Shown: piece by piece, positions 44,415 to 55,499 of the stretch
Numbering within the stretch: position 1 is the first letter of the stretch
Layout: each line of letters opens with the position of its first letter
NCBI RefSeq assembly: GCF_030053115.1
Contig: NZ_CP125619.1
Location: 3,545,501 to 3,609,500, forward strand
Source: Pseudomonas svalbardensis
GTDB taxonomy: Bacteria; Pseudomonadota; Gammaproteobacteria; Pseudomonadales; Pseudomonadaceae
Direction: 5' to 3'
DNA length: 64,000 nt
Notes under the pieces: generated by a model
What the model saw: the letters and a program-made list of their open reading frames with translations, nothing else
Told to the model about the DNA's origin: nothing
Databases searched by the model: none
Program-made: the position numbers and the translations under genes

Positions 44415-45278
44415 ATGCCTGCCTTGATTGAAGCTTTTTTAGACCCTGCCTCGTCGACCTTCAGCTACGTGATTTACGAAGGTGCTGGCAGTCAATGCGC
44501 CATTGTCGACCCGGTGCTCGACTACGACCCCGCCGCCGGGCGAACCGCCAACACCCAGGCCGACAAGATCATCGCCTTCGTTCGCCAACAACAATTGCAA
44601 GTGCAATGGCTGCTGGAAACCCACGCCCATGCCGATCACCTGTCCGCCGCACCGTATCTGCGTCGGGAACTGGGCGGGAAGATTGCGATTGGTCAGTCGA
44701 TCAGCAAGGTTCAGGGCGTGTTCAAGACCCTATTCAACCTTGAGCCGGAATTTCGCAGTGACGGTTCGCAGTTCGACCATCTGTTCGCGCCGGATGAATC
44801 GTTCAGGATCGGCAACCTAAAGGCCACGGCGCTGCATGTGCCCGGCCACACGCCGGCGGACATGGCCTATCTGATCGACAGCGATGTGATTTTGGTGGGC
44901 GATACACTGTTCATGCCGGACGTGGGCACTGCTCGTTGCGACTTCCCCGGCGGCAACGCCAACCAGATGTTCGCCTCGATTCGCAAACTGCTGGCCTTCC
45001 CTGCCGGCGTTCGACTGTATGTCTGCCACGATTACCCGCCTGAGGGTCGCGAACCGCAGTGCATGAGCACGGTGGGCGAGCAGCGCAAAAGCAACATTCA
45101 CATTCATGACGGCATCGACGAAACCGCGTTCGTCGCCATGCGCACCCAGCGCGATGCGGGGTTGGGCATGCCGACGCTGTTGCTGCCGGCGATTCAGGTG
45201 AATGTGCGGGCGGGGAATTTGCCGCCGGCCGAGGGCAATGGCGTGACCTACCTGAAAATCCCGATCAACAAACTCTGA
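44415..45278 (+). CDS. MBL-fold hydrolase, persulfide-dioxygenase-like (Blh/ETHE1 type)
   Basis: 287 residues. The metal motif is ETHAHADHLSA (near residues 70-80), with a second histidine in LHVPGHTPADMAY, Asp in VGDTLFMPDVGTARCDFPGG and His in YVCHDYPP. This set fits the ETHE1/Blh mononuclear-iron branch, which oxidises glutathione persulfide to sulfite. Coupled with the divergent TauE exporter it would detoxify sulfide. A rhodanese domain is absent. Confidence 0.87.
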   Translation: MPALIEAFLDPASSTFSYVIYEGAGSQCAIVDPVLDYDPAAGRTANTQADKIIAFVRQQQLQVQWLLETHAHADHLSAAPYLRRELGGKIAIGQSISKVQGVFKTLFNLEPEFRSDGSQFDHLFAPDESFRIGNLKATALHVPGHTPADMAYLIDSDVILVGDTLFMPDVGTARCDFPGGNANQMFASIRKLLAFPAGVRLYVCHDYPPEGREPQCMSTVGEQRKSNIHIHDGIDETAFVAMRTQRDAGLGMPTLLLPAIQVNVRAGNLPPAEGNGVTYLKIPINKL

Positions 45279-45288
45279 GTTTCCTCTC

Positions 45289-45420
45289 GTAGCAGCTGTC
45301 GAGCACCGCGAGGCTGCGTTCGGTTTGGGCCGCATTCGGACGAAGCAGTCGTAGAACCTGTAAACGCGTTCTTTCTGACAGACCGCAGACGCAGCCTCGC
45401 GATGCTCGACAGCTGCTACA
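45289..45420. repeat. REP doublet, GTAGCAGCTG family, copy 4
   Basis: The arms run GTAGCAGCTGTCGAGCACCG to GCTCGACAGCTGCTAC with a variant core (GAGGCTGCGTTCGG). It lies between the convergent MBL-hydrolase and bkdR genes. The TGTCGAGCA variant is shared with the half copy at 51093-51127. Confidence 0.85.
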
Positions 45421-45432
45421 GAGGCTTTGCGT

Positions 45433-45921
45433 TTAGTTGTTGAGGGTCAAGCCGTTGGCCGGTAACGGCAGCGCCGTTTTATAGCGCACCTGCTTGAGCG
45501 CAAAACTCGAGCGGATATTCGCCACGCCGGGCACCTTGGTCAAAAAGTCCATCATGAAGCGCTCCAGCGACTGAATAGTCGGCACCAGTACGCGAATCAA
45601 ATAGTCCGGGTCGCCGGCCATCAAATAGCATTCCATCACTTCCGGGCGATCCGAAATCGCCTCCTCGAAATGCTGCAACGCCTCCTCCACCTGTTTTTCC
45701 AGGCTGACGTGAATGAACACGTTCACATGCAGCCCCAGCAGCTCGGCATCCAGCAGGGTCACTTGCTCACGAATCAGGCCCAATTCTTCCATCGCCTTGA
45801 CCCGGTTGAAGCACGGGGTTGGCGACAGGTTGACCGAGCGTGCGAGGTCGGCGTTGGTGATACGGGCGTTCTCCTGAAGGCTGTTCAAAATGCCGATATC
45901 GGTACGGTCCAGTTTGCGCAT
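45433..45921 (-). CDS. bkdR: BkdR, Lrp/AsnC-family regulator of the bkd operon
   Basis: 162 residues. The N-terminal helix-turn-helix is [42 protein letters not shown] (read in parts). The C-terminal RAM ligand-binding domain reads [28 protein letters not shown]. It diverges from bkdA1 across a 185-bp gap. In P. putida BkdR is the positive regulator of this operon, responding to branched-chain amino acids. Confidence 0.94.
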   Translation of the reverse strand: MRKLDRTDIGILNSLQENARITNADLARSVNLSPTPCFNRVKAMEELGLIREQVTLLDAELLGLHVNVFIHVSLEKQVEEALQHFEEAISDRPEVMECYLMAGDPDYLIRVLVPTIQSLERFMMDFLTKVPGVANIRSSFALKQVRYKTALPLPANGLTLNN

Positions 45922-46061
45922 GAGACAAAACCACCTGTTTTTTATGTTTATGCAGATTTTTTATCCTCAAATGATCGCCAACGCAACGAAACAGAGATAA
46001 ATATTCTTCTTGGCCCGGCCTATGATTGTTGTAGGACAAGAATTCTTTTATCGAAGAATGA

Positions 46062-47342
<1,281 letters not shown>

Positions 47343-47343
47343 C

Positions 47344-48402
47344 ATGAACGATCACAACAACAAAATCGAGTTGGAAACCGCCATGACCACGACCACCATG
47401 ACCATGATCCAGGCCCTGCGCTCGGCTATGGATGTGATGCTTGAGCGTGACGACAACGTCGTGGTGTTCGGCCAGGACGTCGGCTACTTCGGCGGCGTGT
47501 TCCGTTGCACCGAAGGCCTGCAGAACAAGTACGGCACCTCCCGGGTGTTCGACGCGCCGATCTCCGAAAGCGGCATCGTCGGCGTCGCCGTCGGTATGGG
47601 CGCTTATGGTCTGCGGCCGGTTGCCGAGATCCAGTTCGCCGATTACGTTTACCCGGCGTCGGACCAGATCATTTCCGAAGCCGCCCGCCTGCGTTATCGC
47701 TCGGCCGGCGAGTTCACCGCACCGATGACCCTGCGCATGCCTTGCGGCGGCGGCATCTACGGCGGCCAGACGCACAGCCAAAGTATTGAGGCGATGTTCA
47801 CCCAGGTCTGCGGTTTGCGCACGGTGATGCCGTCCAACCCTTACGACGCCAAAGGCTTATTGATCGCCTCCATCGAAAACGATGACCCGGTGATCTTCCT
47901 CGAGCCAAAACGCCTGTACAACGGTCCGTTCGACGGTCACCACGAACGCCCGGTAACCCCGTGGTCGAAACACCCGGCCGCGCAAGTGCCGGACGGTTAC
48001 TACACCGTGCCGCTGGACGTCGCCGCCATCACCCGCCCGGGCAAGGACGTGACCATCCTGACGTACGGCACCACGGTTTATGTGTCGCAAGTCGCGGCTG
48101 AAGAAACCGGCATCGATGCTGAAGTCATCGACCTGCGCAGCCTGTGGCCGCTGGACCTGGACACCATCGTCAAGTCGGTGAAAAAAACCGGCCGTTGCGT
48201 GATCGTTCACGAGGCGACCCGCACCTGCGGTTTCGGCGCCGAACTGGTCGCGCTGGTGCAAGAGCATTGCTTCCACTACCTGGAAGCGCCTATCGAGCGC
48301 GTCACCGGTTGGGACACCCCCTACCCACACGCGCAAGAGTGGGCGTATTTCCCTGGTCCGTCCCGAGTGGGCGCGGCTTTGCATCGGGTTATGGAGGTCT
48401 GA
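47344..48402 (+). CDS. bkdA2: BkdA2, branched-chain 2-oxoacid dehydrogenase E1 beta subunit
   Basis: 352 residues. It shows the transketolase-type pyrimidine domain (MLERDDNVVVFGQDVGYFGG, FDAPISESGIVGVAVGMG) and C-terminal domain (YGTTVYVSQVAAEETG). The ATG at 47344 begins MNDHNNKIELETAMTT, as in P. putida. The next gene starts immediately after the stop codon. Confidence 0.96.
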   Translation: MNDHNNKIELETAMTTTTMTMIQALRSAMDVMLERDDNVVVFGQDVGYFGGVFRCTEGLQNKYGTSRVFDAPISESGIVGVAVGMGAYGLRPVAEIQFADYVYPASDQIISEAARLRYRSAGEFTAPMTLRMPCGGGIYGGQTHSQSIEAMFTQVCGLRTVMPSNPYDAKGLLIASIENDDPVIFLEPKRLYNGPFDGHHERPVTPWSKHPAAQVPDGYYTVPLDVAAITRPGKDVTILTYGTTVYVSQVAAEETGIDAEVIDLRSLWPLDLDTIVKSVKKTGRCVIVHEATRTCGFGAELVALVQEHCFHYLEAPIERVTGWDTPYPHAQEWAYFPGPSRVGAALHRVMEV

Positions 48403-49674
48403 ATGGGCACGCACGTTATTAAAATGCCGGACATTGGTGAAGGCATTGCAGAAGTTGAATTGTCGGTATGGCACGTCAAAGTCGGCGACATGGTCGTCGA
48501 AGATCAGGTACTGGCCGATGTCATGACCGACAAGGCGATGGTCGACATCCCTTCGCCGGTGAACGGCAAGGTGATTGCGCTGGGCGGTGTGCCCGGCGAA
48601 GTCATGGCGGTGGGCAGCATCCTGATCAGCATTGAAGTCGAAGGCGCGGGCAACGTTAAAGAGTCGGCTCAGCCTGCACCTGTTAAAGAAGCGCCGGTTG
48701 CGGCGCCGAAAGTTGCAGCCGTTGTTGAAAGCAAACCGGTCGCCGCTGCAGCGCCGCGAGCGGCCGTATGCCAAGGCCCAATGGTCGCTCGCGAAGCTGA
48801 TGAGCGTCCGCTGGCTTCCCCGGCCGTGCGTAAACATGCGCTGGACCTCGGCATCCAGTTGCGTCTGGTGCGTGGCACCGGCCCCGCCGGTCGGGTGCTG
48901 CACGAAGACCTCGACGCCTATCTGACCCAGGGTCAACAGCCGCAATCCACCGCTGCCGCCGCTTACGCCCAGCGTAACGACGAAGAACAAATCCCGGTCA
49001 TCGGCATGCGCCGCAAGATCGCCCAGCGTATGCAGGACGCCACTCAGCGCGCCGCTCACTTCAGTTACGTCGAAGAAATCGACGTCACCGCCGTGGAAGA
49101 ACTGCGCGCTCATCTGAACGAAAAACACAGCGCGACCCGCGGCAAGCTGACCTTGCTACCGTTCCTGGTCCGCGCATTGGTCGTTGCCCTGCGCGACTTC
49201 CCGCAGATCAACGCCCGTTACGACGACGAAGCCCAGGTCATCACCCGCCTCGGCGCGGTGCATGTCGGCGTCGCCACACAAGCCGACATCGGTTTGATGG
49301 TGCCAGTGGTCCGTCACGCCGAAACCCGCAGCCTGTGGGACAGCGCTCAGGAAATTTCTCGCCTCGCTACCGCTGCCCGTAATGGCAAGGCCAGCCGCGA
49401 TGAGCTGTCCGGCTCGAGCATCACCCTGACCAGCCTCGGCGCCTTGGGCGGCATCGTCAGCACCCCAGTGCTGAACCTGCCGGAAGTGGCGATCGTCGGC
49501 GTCAACAAAATCGTCGAACGCCCGATGGTCGTCAAAGGCCAGATCGTGATTCGCAAGATGATGAACCTCTCCAGCTCCTTCGATCACCGCGTGGTCGATG
49601 GCATGGACGCGGCGCAATTCATCCAGGCCATCCGTGGCTTGCTCGAACAACCCGCCACCCTGTTTGTGGACTGA
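48403..49674 (+). CDS. bkdB: BkdB, lipoamide acyltransferase (E2) of the branched-chain complex
   Basis: 423 residues. A lipoyl domain ([18 protein letters not shown], lipoylated Lys near 46) is joined by an Ala/Pro-rich linker to the subunit-binding domain ([21 protein letters not shown]) and the acyltransferase domain ending with the catalytic motif [16 protein letters not shown]. Length equals the known protein. It forms the core of the complex. Confidence 0.96.
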   Translation: MGTHVIKMPDIGEGIAEVELSVWHVKVGDMVVEDQVLADVMTDKAMVDIPSPVNGKVIALGGVPGEVMAVGSILISIEVEGAGNVKESAQPAPVKEAPVAAPKVAAVVESKPVAAAAPRAAVCQGPMVAREADERPLASPAVRKHALDLGIQLRLVRGTGPAGRVLHEDLDAYLTQGQQPQSTAAAAYAQRNDEEQIPVIGMRRKIAQRMQDATQRAAHFSYVEEIDVTAVEELRAHLNEKHSATRGKLTLLPFLVRALVVALRDFPQINARYDDEAQVITRLGAVHVGVATQADIGLMVPVVRHAETRSLWDSAQEISRLATAARNGKASRDELSGSSITLTSLGALGGIVSTPVLNLPEVAIVGVNKIVERPMVVKGQIVIRKMMNLSSSFDHRVVDGMDAAQFIQAIRGLLEQPATLFVD

Positions 49675-49676
49675 TT

Positions 49677-51074
49677 ATGAGTGGAGCAGGCATGCAAACT
49701 TTAAACACCACGCTGCTGATCATCGGCGGCGGCCCTGGCGGTTATGTGACGGCGATTCGTGCCGGTCAGTTGGGCATCTCGACCATTCTGGTGGAAGGCG
49801 AATCCCTGGGCGGTACCTGCCTGAACATCGGCTGCATTCCGTCCAAGGCGTTGATCCACGTCGCCGAACAGTTTCACCAGACGCAGCACCACAGCCAGCA
49901 CTCGGCGTTGGGCATCAGCGTGTCGGCGCCGACGCTCGATATCAGCAAGAGTGTCGAGTGGAAGGACGGCATCGTTGATCGCCTGACCACCGGCGTGTCG
50001 GCACTGCTGAAAAAGAACAAAGTCCAGGTCATTCAAGGCTGGGCCAAAGTCATTGACGGTAAAACTGTCGACGTCGGCGACACGCGCATTCAGTGCGAGC
50101 ACCTGGTGCTGGCCACCGGCTCGAAAAGCGTGAACCTGCCGATGCTGCCGATTGGCGGCCCGATCATCTCCTCTACCGAAGCCCTGGCGCCGACGTCCGT
50201 GCCGAAACGGCTGATCGTGGTCGGTGGCGGTTACATCGGTCTGGAGCTGGGGATTGCCTATCGCAAGCTCGGCGCCGAGGTCAGCGTGGTCGAGGCTCAG
50301 GATCGTATCCTGCCAGCCTACGACGCTGAACTGACGCAGCCTGTGCATGATGAACTGAAAAAACTCGGCATAAAGCTTTACTTGAAGCACAGCGTCCAAG
50401 GCTTTGATTCTGTTAGCAAAACACTGCAAGTACTTGACCCGAATGGCGACACCCTGAACCTGGAAACCGACCAGGTACTGGTGGCCGTTGGCCGCAAACC
50501 AAACACTCAAGGTTGGAACCTCGAAGGTTTGAACCTGGACATGAACGGCTCGGCGATCAAGATCGACAACCGCTGCCAGACCAGCATGCGCAACGTGTAT
50601 GCCATTGGCGACGTGAGCGGCGAACCGATGCTCGCGCACCGGGCCATGGCTCAGGGCGAGATGGTTGCCGAGCTGATCAGCGGTAAATCCCGTGAGTTCA
50701 ACCCGACCGCCATCGCCGCCGTGTGCTTTACCGACCCGGAACTGGTGGTCGTTGGCAAGACACCGGACGACGTCAAGGCTGCTGGCCTGGACTGCATCGT
50801 TTCCAGCTTCCCGTTTGCGGCCAATGGTCGGGCGATGACGCTGGAATCGAAAAGCGGCTTTGTGCGGGTCGTGGCGCGGCGTGACAATCATGTGATTGTC
50901 GGCTGGCAGGCGGTCGGTGTGGGCGTGTCGGAATTGTCGACGGCGTTCGGTCAGAGCCTGGAAATGGGCGCCCGGCTGGAAGACATTGCCGGCACGATCC
51001 ACGCGCATCCGACCTTGGGCGAGGCTGTGCAGGAAGCGGCGTTGCGAGCCCTTGGCCACGCGCTGCATCTGTAA
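49677..51074 (+). CDS. lpdV: LpdV, dihydrolipoamide dehydrogenase (E3-Val)
   Basis: 465 residues from the ATG at 49677; the ATG at 49692 ([14 protein letters not shown]) has a GGAG upstream and matches the known start better. The FAD motif is [15 protein letters not shown], the redox disulfide is [17 protein letters not shown], the NAD motif is [17 protein letters not shown] and the C-terminal catalytic pair is HAHPTLGEA. It reoxidises the lipoyl groups of BkdB. Last gene of the operon, followed by a short hairpin. Confidence 0.95.
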   Translation: MSGAGMQTLNTTLLIIGGGPGGYVTAIRAGQLGISTILVEGESLGGTCLNIGCIPSKALIHVAEQFHQTQHHSQHSALGISVSAPTLDISKSVEWKDGIVDRLTTGVSALLKKNKVQVIQGWAKVIDGKTVDVGDTRIQCEHLVLATGSKSVNLPMLPIGGPIISSTEALAPTSVPKRLIVVGGGYIGLELGIAYRKLGAEVSVVEAQDRILPAYDAELTQPVHDELKKLGIKLYLKHSVQGFDSVSKTLQVLDPNGDTLNLETDQVLVAVGRKPNTQGWNLEGLNLDMNGSAIKIDNRCQTSMRNVYAIGDVSGEPMLAHRAMAQGEMVAELISGKSREFNPTAIAAVCFTDPELVVVGKTPDDVKAAGLDCIVSSFPFAANGRAMTLESKSGFVRVVARRDNHVIVGWQAVGVGVSELSTAFGQSLEMGARLEDIAGTIHAHPTLGEAVQEAALRALGHALHL

Positions 51075-51092
51075 AGACGCACACAAAACCCT

Positions 51093-51127
51093 GTAGCAGC
51101 TGTCGAGCAACGCGAGGCAGCTGCTAC
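51093..51127. repeat. Half REP hairpin after lpdV
   Basis: The perfect 10-bp arms GTAGCAGCTG and CAGCTGCTAC surround a 15-nt loop containing TCGAGCAACGCGAGG. It is a shortened relative of the 45289-45420 doublet and may serve as the bkd operon terminator. Confidence 0.75.
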
Positions 51128-51264
51128 GTCGGGGTGCATCGATGGTCGTAGAGATCGAATTCCAGGCTGCGAAATGGGCCAGGAATGAAGTATTGTTGTC
51201 CCCATCCAGAAAAACGTCAGAAGCCTTGAACCGTTTCGGCGGTTGTTAAGTGATAGAGGGTGTC

Positions 51265-52284
51265 ATGGGTAACGAAAGCATCAATTGGGACAAGTTGGGT
51301 TTTGACTACATCAAGACAGACAAGCGCTATCTGTCGCACTGGCGTAATGGCGAGTGGGACAAAGGCACCCTGACCGAAGACAATGTGCTGCACATCAGCG
51401 AAGGTTCCACAGCCCTTCACTATGGCCAGCAATGCTTCGAGGGCTTGAAGGCCTATCGTTGCAAGGACGGTTCGATCAACCTGTTCCGCCCGGACCAGAA
51501 CGCCGCACGCATGCAACGCAGCTGCGCGCGCCTGCTGATGCCGTTCGTGGAAACCGAGCAGTTCATCGAAGCCTGTAAAGAAGTAGTCCGCGCCAACGAG
51601 CGTTTCATCCCGCCTTACGGCACCGGCGGCGCGCTGTACCTGCGTCCGTTCGTGATCGGCGTGGGTGACAACATCGGTGTGCGTACCGCCCCCGAGTTCA
51701 TCTTCTCGATCTTCGCCATTCCGGTTGGTGCCTACTTCAAGGGCGGCCTGACCCCGCACAACTTCCTGATTTCCAGCTACGACCGCGCCGCCCCACAAGG
51801 CACCGGTGCGGCCAAAGTCGGTGGCAACTACGCGGCCAGCCTGATGCCAGGTTCCCAGGCCAAGAAAGCCCACTTCGCCGACTGCATCTACCTGGACCCG
51901 ATGACCCACACGAAAATCGAAGAAGTCGGCTCGGCCAACTTCTTCGGGATCACCCACGACAACAAGTTCGTGACCCCGAACTCGCCGTCGGTCCTGCCGG
52001 GTATCACCCGTCTGTCGTTGATCGAGCTGGCAAAATCGCGTCTGGGTCTTGAAGTGGTCGAAGGCGACGTGTTCATCGACAAGCTGTCCGACTTCAAGGA
52101 AGCCGGCGCTTGCGGTACTGCTGCGGTGATCACCCCGATCGGCGGCATCAGCTATAACGACAAACTGCACGTGTTCCACAGCGAAACCGAAGTCGGCCCG
52201 GTCACCCAGAAGCTCTACAAAGAGCTGACGGGCGTACAGACTGGCGACATCGAGGCGCCAGCGGGTTGGATCGTCAAGGTTTGA
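51265..52284 (+). CDS. ilvE: IlvE, branched-chain amino acid aminotransferase
   Basis: 339 residues from the ATG at 51265 (MGNESINWDKLGFDYIKTDK), with GAGGGT 5 nt upstream; a GTG at 51250 is a less likely start. The PLP lysine lies in GTGAAKVGGNYAAS, fold type IV, and the C-terminal EAGACGTAAVITPIGGI matches the cofactor-phosphate region. It makes or degrades Val, Leu and Ile and so feeds the adjacent bkd operon. A strong terminator follows. Confidence 0.94.
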   Translation: MGNESINWDKLGFDYIKTDKRYLSHWRNGEWDKGTLTEDNVLHISEGSTALHYGQQCFEGLKAYRCKDGSINLFRPDQNAARMQRSCARLLMPFVETEQFIEACKEVVRANERFIPPYGTGGALYLRPFVIGVGDNIGVRTAPEFIFSIFAIPVGAYFKGGLTPHNFLISSYDRAAPQGTGAAKVGGNYAASLMPGSQAKKAHFADCIYLDPMTHTKIEEVGSANFFGITHDNKFVTPNSPSVLPGITRLSLIELAKSRLGLEVVEGDVFIDKLSDFKEAGACGTAAVITPIGGISYNDKLHVFHSETEVGPVTQKLYKELTGVQTGDIEAPAGWIVKV

Positions 52285-52310
52285 TTTGACGCAACTGTCC
52301 GTTTGAACAC

Positions 52311-52348
52311 AAAAGCCCGGCCATCACGTTGAAGGCCGGGCTTTTTTT
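52311..52348 (+). terminator. Rho-independent terminator of ilvE
   Basis: The 11-bp arms AAAGCCCGGCC and GGCCGGGCTTT enclose an 11-nt loop, and seven or more T residues follow the stem. Confidence 0.93.
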
Positions 52349-52419
52349 CGTCCGCGTATCGCGGAAAACGTCATTAGACTAGCCACGTTCAATAGCCATT
52401 AACAGGTGCCACCTCAACC

Positions 52420-52761
52420 ATGAGCAAACTCTGGCGAAAGTATCTGACCTTGCTGGACACCGACTTCACCACGCAAGTGTTCGACAACATCAAGAACCTG
52501 CTGGTGTGTGCCCTGCTGTTCGCGGCGGGCACCAACGCGCTGCACAGCGATCAGTACTTGTTTATGGGGTTTCTCACCTCAAGCCTCGCCGGCTGGGGAT
52601 TGATCCTGCTGTCAGCGGTGCTGATGCTGCTTAATGTCAGCGACGGCCTGCGTCGACTGTCCAGGTTGCCGTATCACACGGCGTTTCAGATCATTCTTTT
52701 TCTAATCTACCTGGTGCTGGCGGTGCGGGTGGTGGAGATTGTCTGGAATTTCAGGGCGTAG
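52420..52761 (+). CDS. Small membrane protein of unknown function
   Basis: 113 residues with three predicted membrane helices (near 25-42, 50-75 and 88-108). It begins MSKLWRKYLTLLDTDFTTQV and contains LLNVSDGLRRLSRLPYH between helices two and three. I do not recognise a named family. It stands alone after the ilvE terminator and before a decayed regulator gene, overlapping that remnant's end by a few bases. Confidence 0.75.
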   Translation: MSKLWRKYLTLLDTDFTTQVFDNIKNLLVCALLFAAGTNALHSDQYLFMGFLTSSLAGWGLILLSAVLMLLNVSDGLRRLSRLPYHTAFQIILFLIYLVLAVRVVEIVWNFRA

Positions 52762-53437
52762 CAGTTACAGCACGAGGTGTTTGCCAATGCAGCACATCCT
52801 CAGCAATGCGGGCAAACAACCACTCCACAAACACCCGTGTCTGCACCGTCACGTCCGGCGCAACACCGTAGTAATAACGCGGCAACGGCATGCGCAACTC
52901 GGGCAACGGGCAAATCAGCCGTCCGCTCGAGAGATGGGTGCCCAGCAAAGAGGTCGGACACAGGGCAATGCCCTGTCCATCCACGGCGGCTTCAAGCACC
53001 AGGTGCATGCGGTCAAACTGCCGGGTGACCTGAGTGGCTGACTGGGTTTGACCAAAATGCAGGGCCCGGTTGTGCCAATCTTCGCGACGCGCCTAGGCGG
53101 TCAGTAACGTGTGCCGGCTCAGGGACGCGAGGTCTTGAAGTGCCAGGCGTTCGATAAGCGAGGGTGCCGCGACCAGCAACAGTTCGTCTTCGAAGAGGGA
53201 TCGCGCCTCAATTGCCGGTGCCCAGTCGTCACGACCACGGCGAATGACGATGTCGAACGCGTCGTGCGTATGATCGGGAGCCTGGGTTTGGGTGATCACC
53301 TGCGGCTTGATGTCCGGGTGCTGCGCAATGAAATCCACCAGCCGGGGCGTTAGCCAAAGCATGACACCTCGGCGCACTTCTCCACCCAGTTTTTCAAGCT
53401 GGTCGCGTCCTACGGCGTACTGGTAATTCTGGTACAT
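52751..53437 (-). pseudogene. LysR-family regulator remnant, truncated and interrupted by TAG
   Basis: Two stretches in the same frame form the effector domain of a LysR regulator. The first, 53437 to 53093, reads WLTPRLVDFIAQHPDI and DAFDIVIRRGRDDW and stops at a TAG (53093-53095). Translation past the TAG gives RREDWHNRALHFGQT and EAAVDGQGIALCPTSLLG up to 52751, the rest of the domain. The DNA-binding N terminus is missing: upstream sequence merges into the plus-strand LysE remnant near 53375. The gene is non-functional. Confidence 0.75.
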
Positions 53438-53530
53438 GGCAGCTACGCCTTGCTCGCCAATGCCGCCAAAGGCTGGTTGTCCAGCCCAAAGGGTTCATGG
53501 CTGGCGGCGAAAGTCTCGGCCAGTCGCTAA
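53375..53530 (+). pseudogene. LysE/RhtB-type exporter remnant (C-terminal part)
   Basis: An open plus-strand stretch reads TQFFKLVASYGVLVILVHGS and YALLANAAKGWLSSPKG, resembling the C-terminal membrane helices of LysE/RhtB amino-acid exporters, then stops at 53528. It has no start codon and lacks the first two-thirds. It lies head-to-head with the LysR remnant, the usual order for a LysR/LysE pair, as though a deletion had removed both 5' ends and the shared promoter. Confidence 0.45.
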
Positions 53531-54291
53531 GGTGCAGAACTGGCGTTCGCGCGCCGCCTGGTCTCGGTGAACTCGGATTGTGCTGTCGATACCTGAATCG
53601 GCAGTTCAACGGCAAACCGGCTGCTGAGTTCCTTTCGCCCCGTCGCCGTCAACGCCAGCGCGCGGCTGTCCAGGTCCTGAGTCACCCATTTGCGCTTGAT
53701 CGCCGTTTGCAACAACGCCGCCCCCAACGAACCGCCCAGATGCGGCCGGCGCATGCTCCAGTCCAGACATGGGCAGGCGAAGCGGCGGCGCAACGTACTC
53801 AGCTCCTTGACCTCGATACCCAACCCTTCAAACAACACCTCACCGCTGTCGCTGAGCTGATAGACCTGTTCATCGGTTTCCAGCAGCCACCCCGCTTCGA
53901 TCATCCGGTCATGCAGCAGCACCGCCAACGTGCCGGCCATGTGGTCGTAGCAGGTGCGGGCGAATTGCAGGCGATCCGGGGTGCGCGGATTGAAGGTTGG
54001 CGCGGCGTTCTGGCCGATCACCATCAACGCTTCCAGCGCTTGGGCGACGCGCTTGTCCGTCAGGCTGTAATAGCGATGTCGGCCCTGCACGTGCAGCCGC
54101 ACCAGCGCCAATTCCTTGAGTTTGGCCAGGTGCGCGCTGGCGGTGGAGGCGCTGACCTCGGCAATCGCTGCCAGCTCGGTGCTGGTGCGGGCGTGGCCGT
54201 CCATCAGCGAACAGAGGATTTTCGTCCGGGCCGGTTCCGCGATGGCCGCGGCCACCTGAGAGACGCCGATGTCGTGCTGTTCTACGTTCAT
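53527..54291 (-). CDS. ArsR-family winged-helix regulator with C-terminal extension
   Basis: 254 residues. The N-terminal ArsR helix-turn-helix is EPARTKILCSLMDGHARTSTELAAIAEVSASTASAHLAKLKE (read in parts). Residues about 85-220 form a second domain with HDRMIEAGWLLETDEQVYQLSDSG and a CPCLDWS motif that carries two cysteines near residue 175 and could sense metal or redox state. It diverges from a P450 gene, overlapping or abutting at the promoter, and probably controls it. Confidence 0.83.
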   Translation of the reverse strand: MNVEQHDIGVSQVAAAIAEPARTKILCSLMDGHARTSTELAAIAEVSASTASAHLAKLKELALVRLHVQGRHRYYSLTDKRVAQALEALMVIGQNAAPTFNPRTPDRLQFARTCYDHMAGTLAVLLHDRMIEAGWLLETDEQVYQLSDSGEVLFEGLGIEVKELSTLRRRFACPCLDWSMRRPHLGGSLGAALLQTAIKRKWVTQDLDSRALALTATGRKELSSRFAVELPIQVSTAQSEFTETRRRANASSAP

Positions 54292-54373
54292 ATTTCGCTC
54301 CCGGACGAATCAAGGCCTTTTCGGACTGGAGATAGTAGCAACACTTTTCCAACCACGAACAAGGCTGCACCCC

Positions 54374-55495
54374 ATGGACCCGATCATCGCTGCGACTCAC
54401 GCCGATCCTTATCCCTATTACGCGCAACTGCGCGCGGAGGGCGGGCTGGTTTTTCACCAAGGACTGAAAGTGTGGGTGGCGAGTAGCGCCCGAGCCGTTG
54501 CGGCAGTGCTCGCACATCCTGACTGTCATGTCCGGCCGTCATACGAGCCGGTGCCCAAGGCGATTGTTGGCGGGATGGCCGGCAAGGTCTTTGGTCAGTT
54601 GATGCGGATGAATGAGGGCGAACGGCAGCGTTGCCCGAGGTCGGCGATTCAACCAGCGTTGGCGTCGATTGATGCAGATGAAGTCAATACGCTGGTCGGC
54701 GCTCGCCTGATCACTCCGGGCGCCGATGGGTTGTACAAGGCGATGTTCCGCGGGCCGGTGTGCGTGGTGGCTGCATTGCTGGGGTTCTCTCCGGCTCAGG
54801 GCCGGGCTATCAGCGAGCTGACCGGGGACTTCATCGCATGCCTGTCGCCCCTTGGCGATCAGGCGCAACGGGATGCAACGCACGTTGCGGCGGAACACTT
54901 GAGCGGCTATTTCGTTGAGTTGCTGGATGACCCGAACAATCAGAGCACTCTGCTCGCCGGGATCCGCCAGCGTTTCGCGGCAACCTCTAGTGACGCTGAA
55001 ATGTTGATCGCCAACCTGATCGGGCTGTTTTCCCAGACCTATGAAGCCACCGCCGGGCTGATCGGCAATGCGCTGTTGGCGTTGATTCGAAACCCGTCGG
55101 TGCACAGCGAACTGACACCCGTTGACGACTTTATCGCTGAAGTTCAGCGCTTCGACCCGTCGGTGCAGAACACCCGCCGGTTTGTCGCTGCGCCTTGTGA
55201 AATCGACGGGGTAAGCCTCAATTCAGGCGATGTGGTTCTGGTGCTGCTGGCTTCGGCCAATCGCGATCCACAGCTCAATGACCATCCCGACGTCTTTCTT
55301 CTTGATCGTCCAGACCGGCGCAGCTTCACCTTTGGTGCGGGGCGGCATCAATGTCCGGGACAGACATTGGCCCTAAGCATTGCCAGCGCTACGTTGAAGG
55401 AGATTCTGACGATAAAGCCTGCTTTGGATCGCCTGACCTGGCATTACCGGCCTTCGCTGAACGGACGTATTCCGCTGTTTAGCGATTTGCCCTAA
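54374..55495 (+). CDS. Cytochrome P450
   Basis: 373 residues from the ATG at 54374 (MDPIIAATHADPYPYYAQLR); upstream alternative starts would run into the arsR gene. The haem-binding motif FTFGAGRHQCPGQ (Cys near 335) and the ExxR motif in EVQRFD are present. The I-helix reads FSQTYEATAGL, where the conserved acid-Thr pair is changed (Glu-Ala-Thr). It is shorter than a typical 400-residue bacterial P450. Redox partners are not encoded nearby. The substrate is unknown; control by the divergent ArsR-type regulator is inferred. Confidence 0.87.
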   Translation: MDPIIAATHADPYPYYAQLRAEGGLVFHQGLKVWVASSARAVAAVLAHPDCHVRPSYEPVPKAIVGGMAGKVFGQLMRMNEGERQRCPRSAIQPALASIDADEVNTLVGARLITPGADGLYKAMFRGPVCVVAALLGFSPAQGRAISELTGDFIACLSPLGDQAQRDATHVAAEHLSGYFVELLDDPNNQSTLLAGIRQRFAATSSDAEMLIANLIGLFSQTYEATAGLIGNALLALIRNPSVHSELTPVDDFIAEVQRFDPSVQNTRRFVAAPCEIDGVSLNSGDVVLVLLASANRDPQLNDHPDVFLLDRPDRRSFTFGAGRHQCPGQTLALSIASATLKEILTIKPALDRLTWHYRPSLNGRIPLFSDLP

Positions 55496-55499
55496 GACC

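Noticed and set aside
49701..51110. 469-codon minus-strand frame opposite lpdV
   Set aside because: Antisense shadow of the dihydrolipoamide dehydrogenase gene.
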